DNA from: Deltaproteobacteria bacterium
GTDB taxonomy: Bacteria > Myxococcota_A > Polyangia > JAAYKL01
Reading direction: 5' to 3'
Length of the DNA: 13,146 nucleotides
NCBI GenBank assembly: GCA_011389755.1
Contig: JAABTR010000249.1
Span: forward strand, 1 to 13,146
The translations under genes and the position numbers were made by a program. Each line of letters starts with the position of its first letter. The stretch's first letter is position 1. The notes under the pieces were generated by a model. That model saw only the letters and a list, made by a program, of their open reading frames with translations, did not search any database and was not told where the DNA came from. This document shows, one piece after another, positions 13,118-13,146 of the stretch.

Positions 13118-13146
13118 GCCCCGATCCGCAAACGCTCGCCTAGCAC

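Noticed and set aside
1..13146. Mobile element, CRISPR array, tRNA or rRNA
   Set aside because: No transposase, integrase, spaced direct repeats or RNA-gene hallmarks are visible; the large repeat is explained by duplicated receptor genes.

Overview
The window looks like chromosome of a Gram-negative (diderm) bacterium, probably from the broad deltaproteobacterial/Myxococcota-like group. The evidence is a TIG plus delta-60-repeat lipoprotein with a Thr-Asp-Ser linker, an Ig-repeat protein ending in an outer-membrane beta-barrel with terminal Phe, and a set of 7TMR-DISM chemoreceptor-like proteins. The base composition is moderately GC, lower than classical myxobacteria. The taxonomic guess is an inference. 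All six protein genes lie on the minus strand, so transcription runs from high to low coordinates.

Positions 43-8860 hold four homologous membrane receptors in two back-to-back copies of a two-gene unit. In transcription order they are B2 (6662-8860), A2 (4545-6665), B1 (2154-4394) and A1 (43-2157). In each unit the B gene overlaps the A gene by four bases (ATGA), with a GGGGGA ribosome site inside the end of B. All four have a periplasmic 7TMR-DISMED2-type sensor domain, seven membrane segments and a cytoplasmic MCP-type coiled-coil hairpin, with no HAMP. B-type proteins carry a lipoprotein signal (Cys38), while A-type proteins carry an ordinary signal peptide. The hairpin tips keep the family core but have lost the usual Arg in all four proteins, and B-type tips also lose the usual Glu and Val. 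The two units share a similarly placed promoter-like element (TTTTGACC, 16-17 bases, CACA(A/C)T).

Positions 8861-9326 are a 466-base non-coding gap. It holds a good intrinsic terminator for the upstream genes, the B2 promoter candidate, and an unexpected cluster of five DnaA-box-like 9-mers (two perfect). This makes it a candidate replication origin or DnaA-controlled region.

Positions 9327-13086 hold a probable lipoprotein with delta-60 repeats and, upstream of it in transcription, an Ig-repeat/beta-barrel outer-membrane protein. The lipoprotein has a perfect TATAAT so close to its ATG that the mRNA may be leaderless. The Ig/barrel gene has three perfect 9-bp repeats just before its start codon.

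The likely overall picture is a cell-envelope sensing locus: two duplicated receptor pairs that may act as A/B partners beside two exported envelope proteins. No CheA, CheW, CheR, CheB or flagellar gene is present, so the signalling output cannot be read from the window. I see no tRNA, rRNA, CRISPR array, transposase or integrase.
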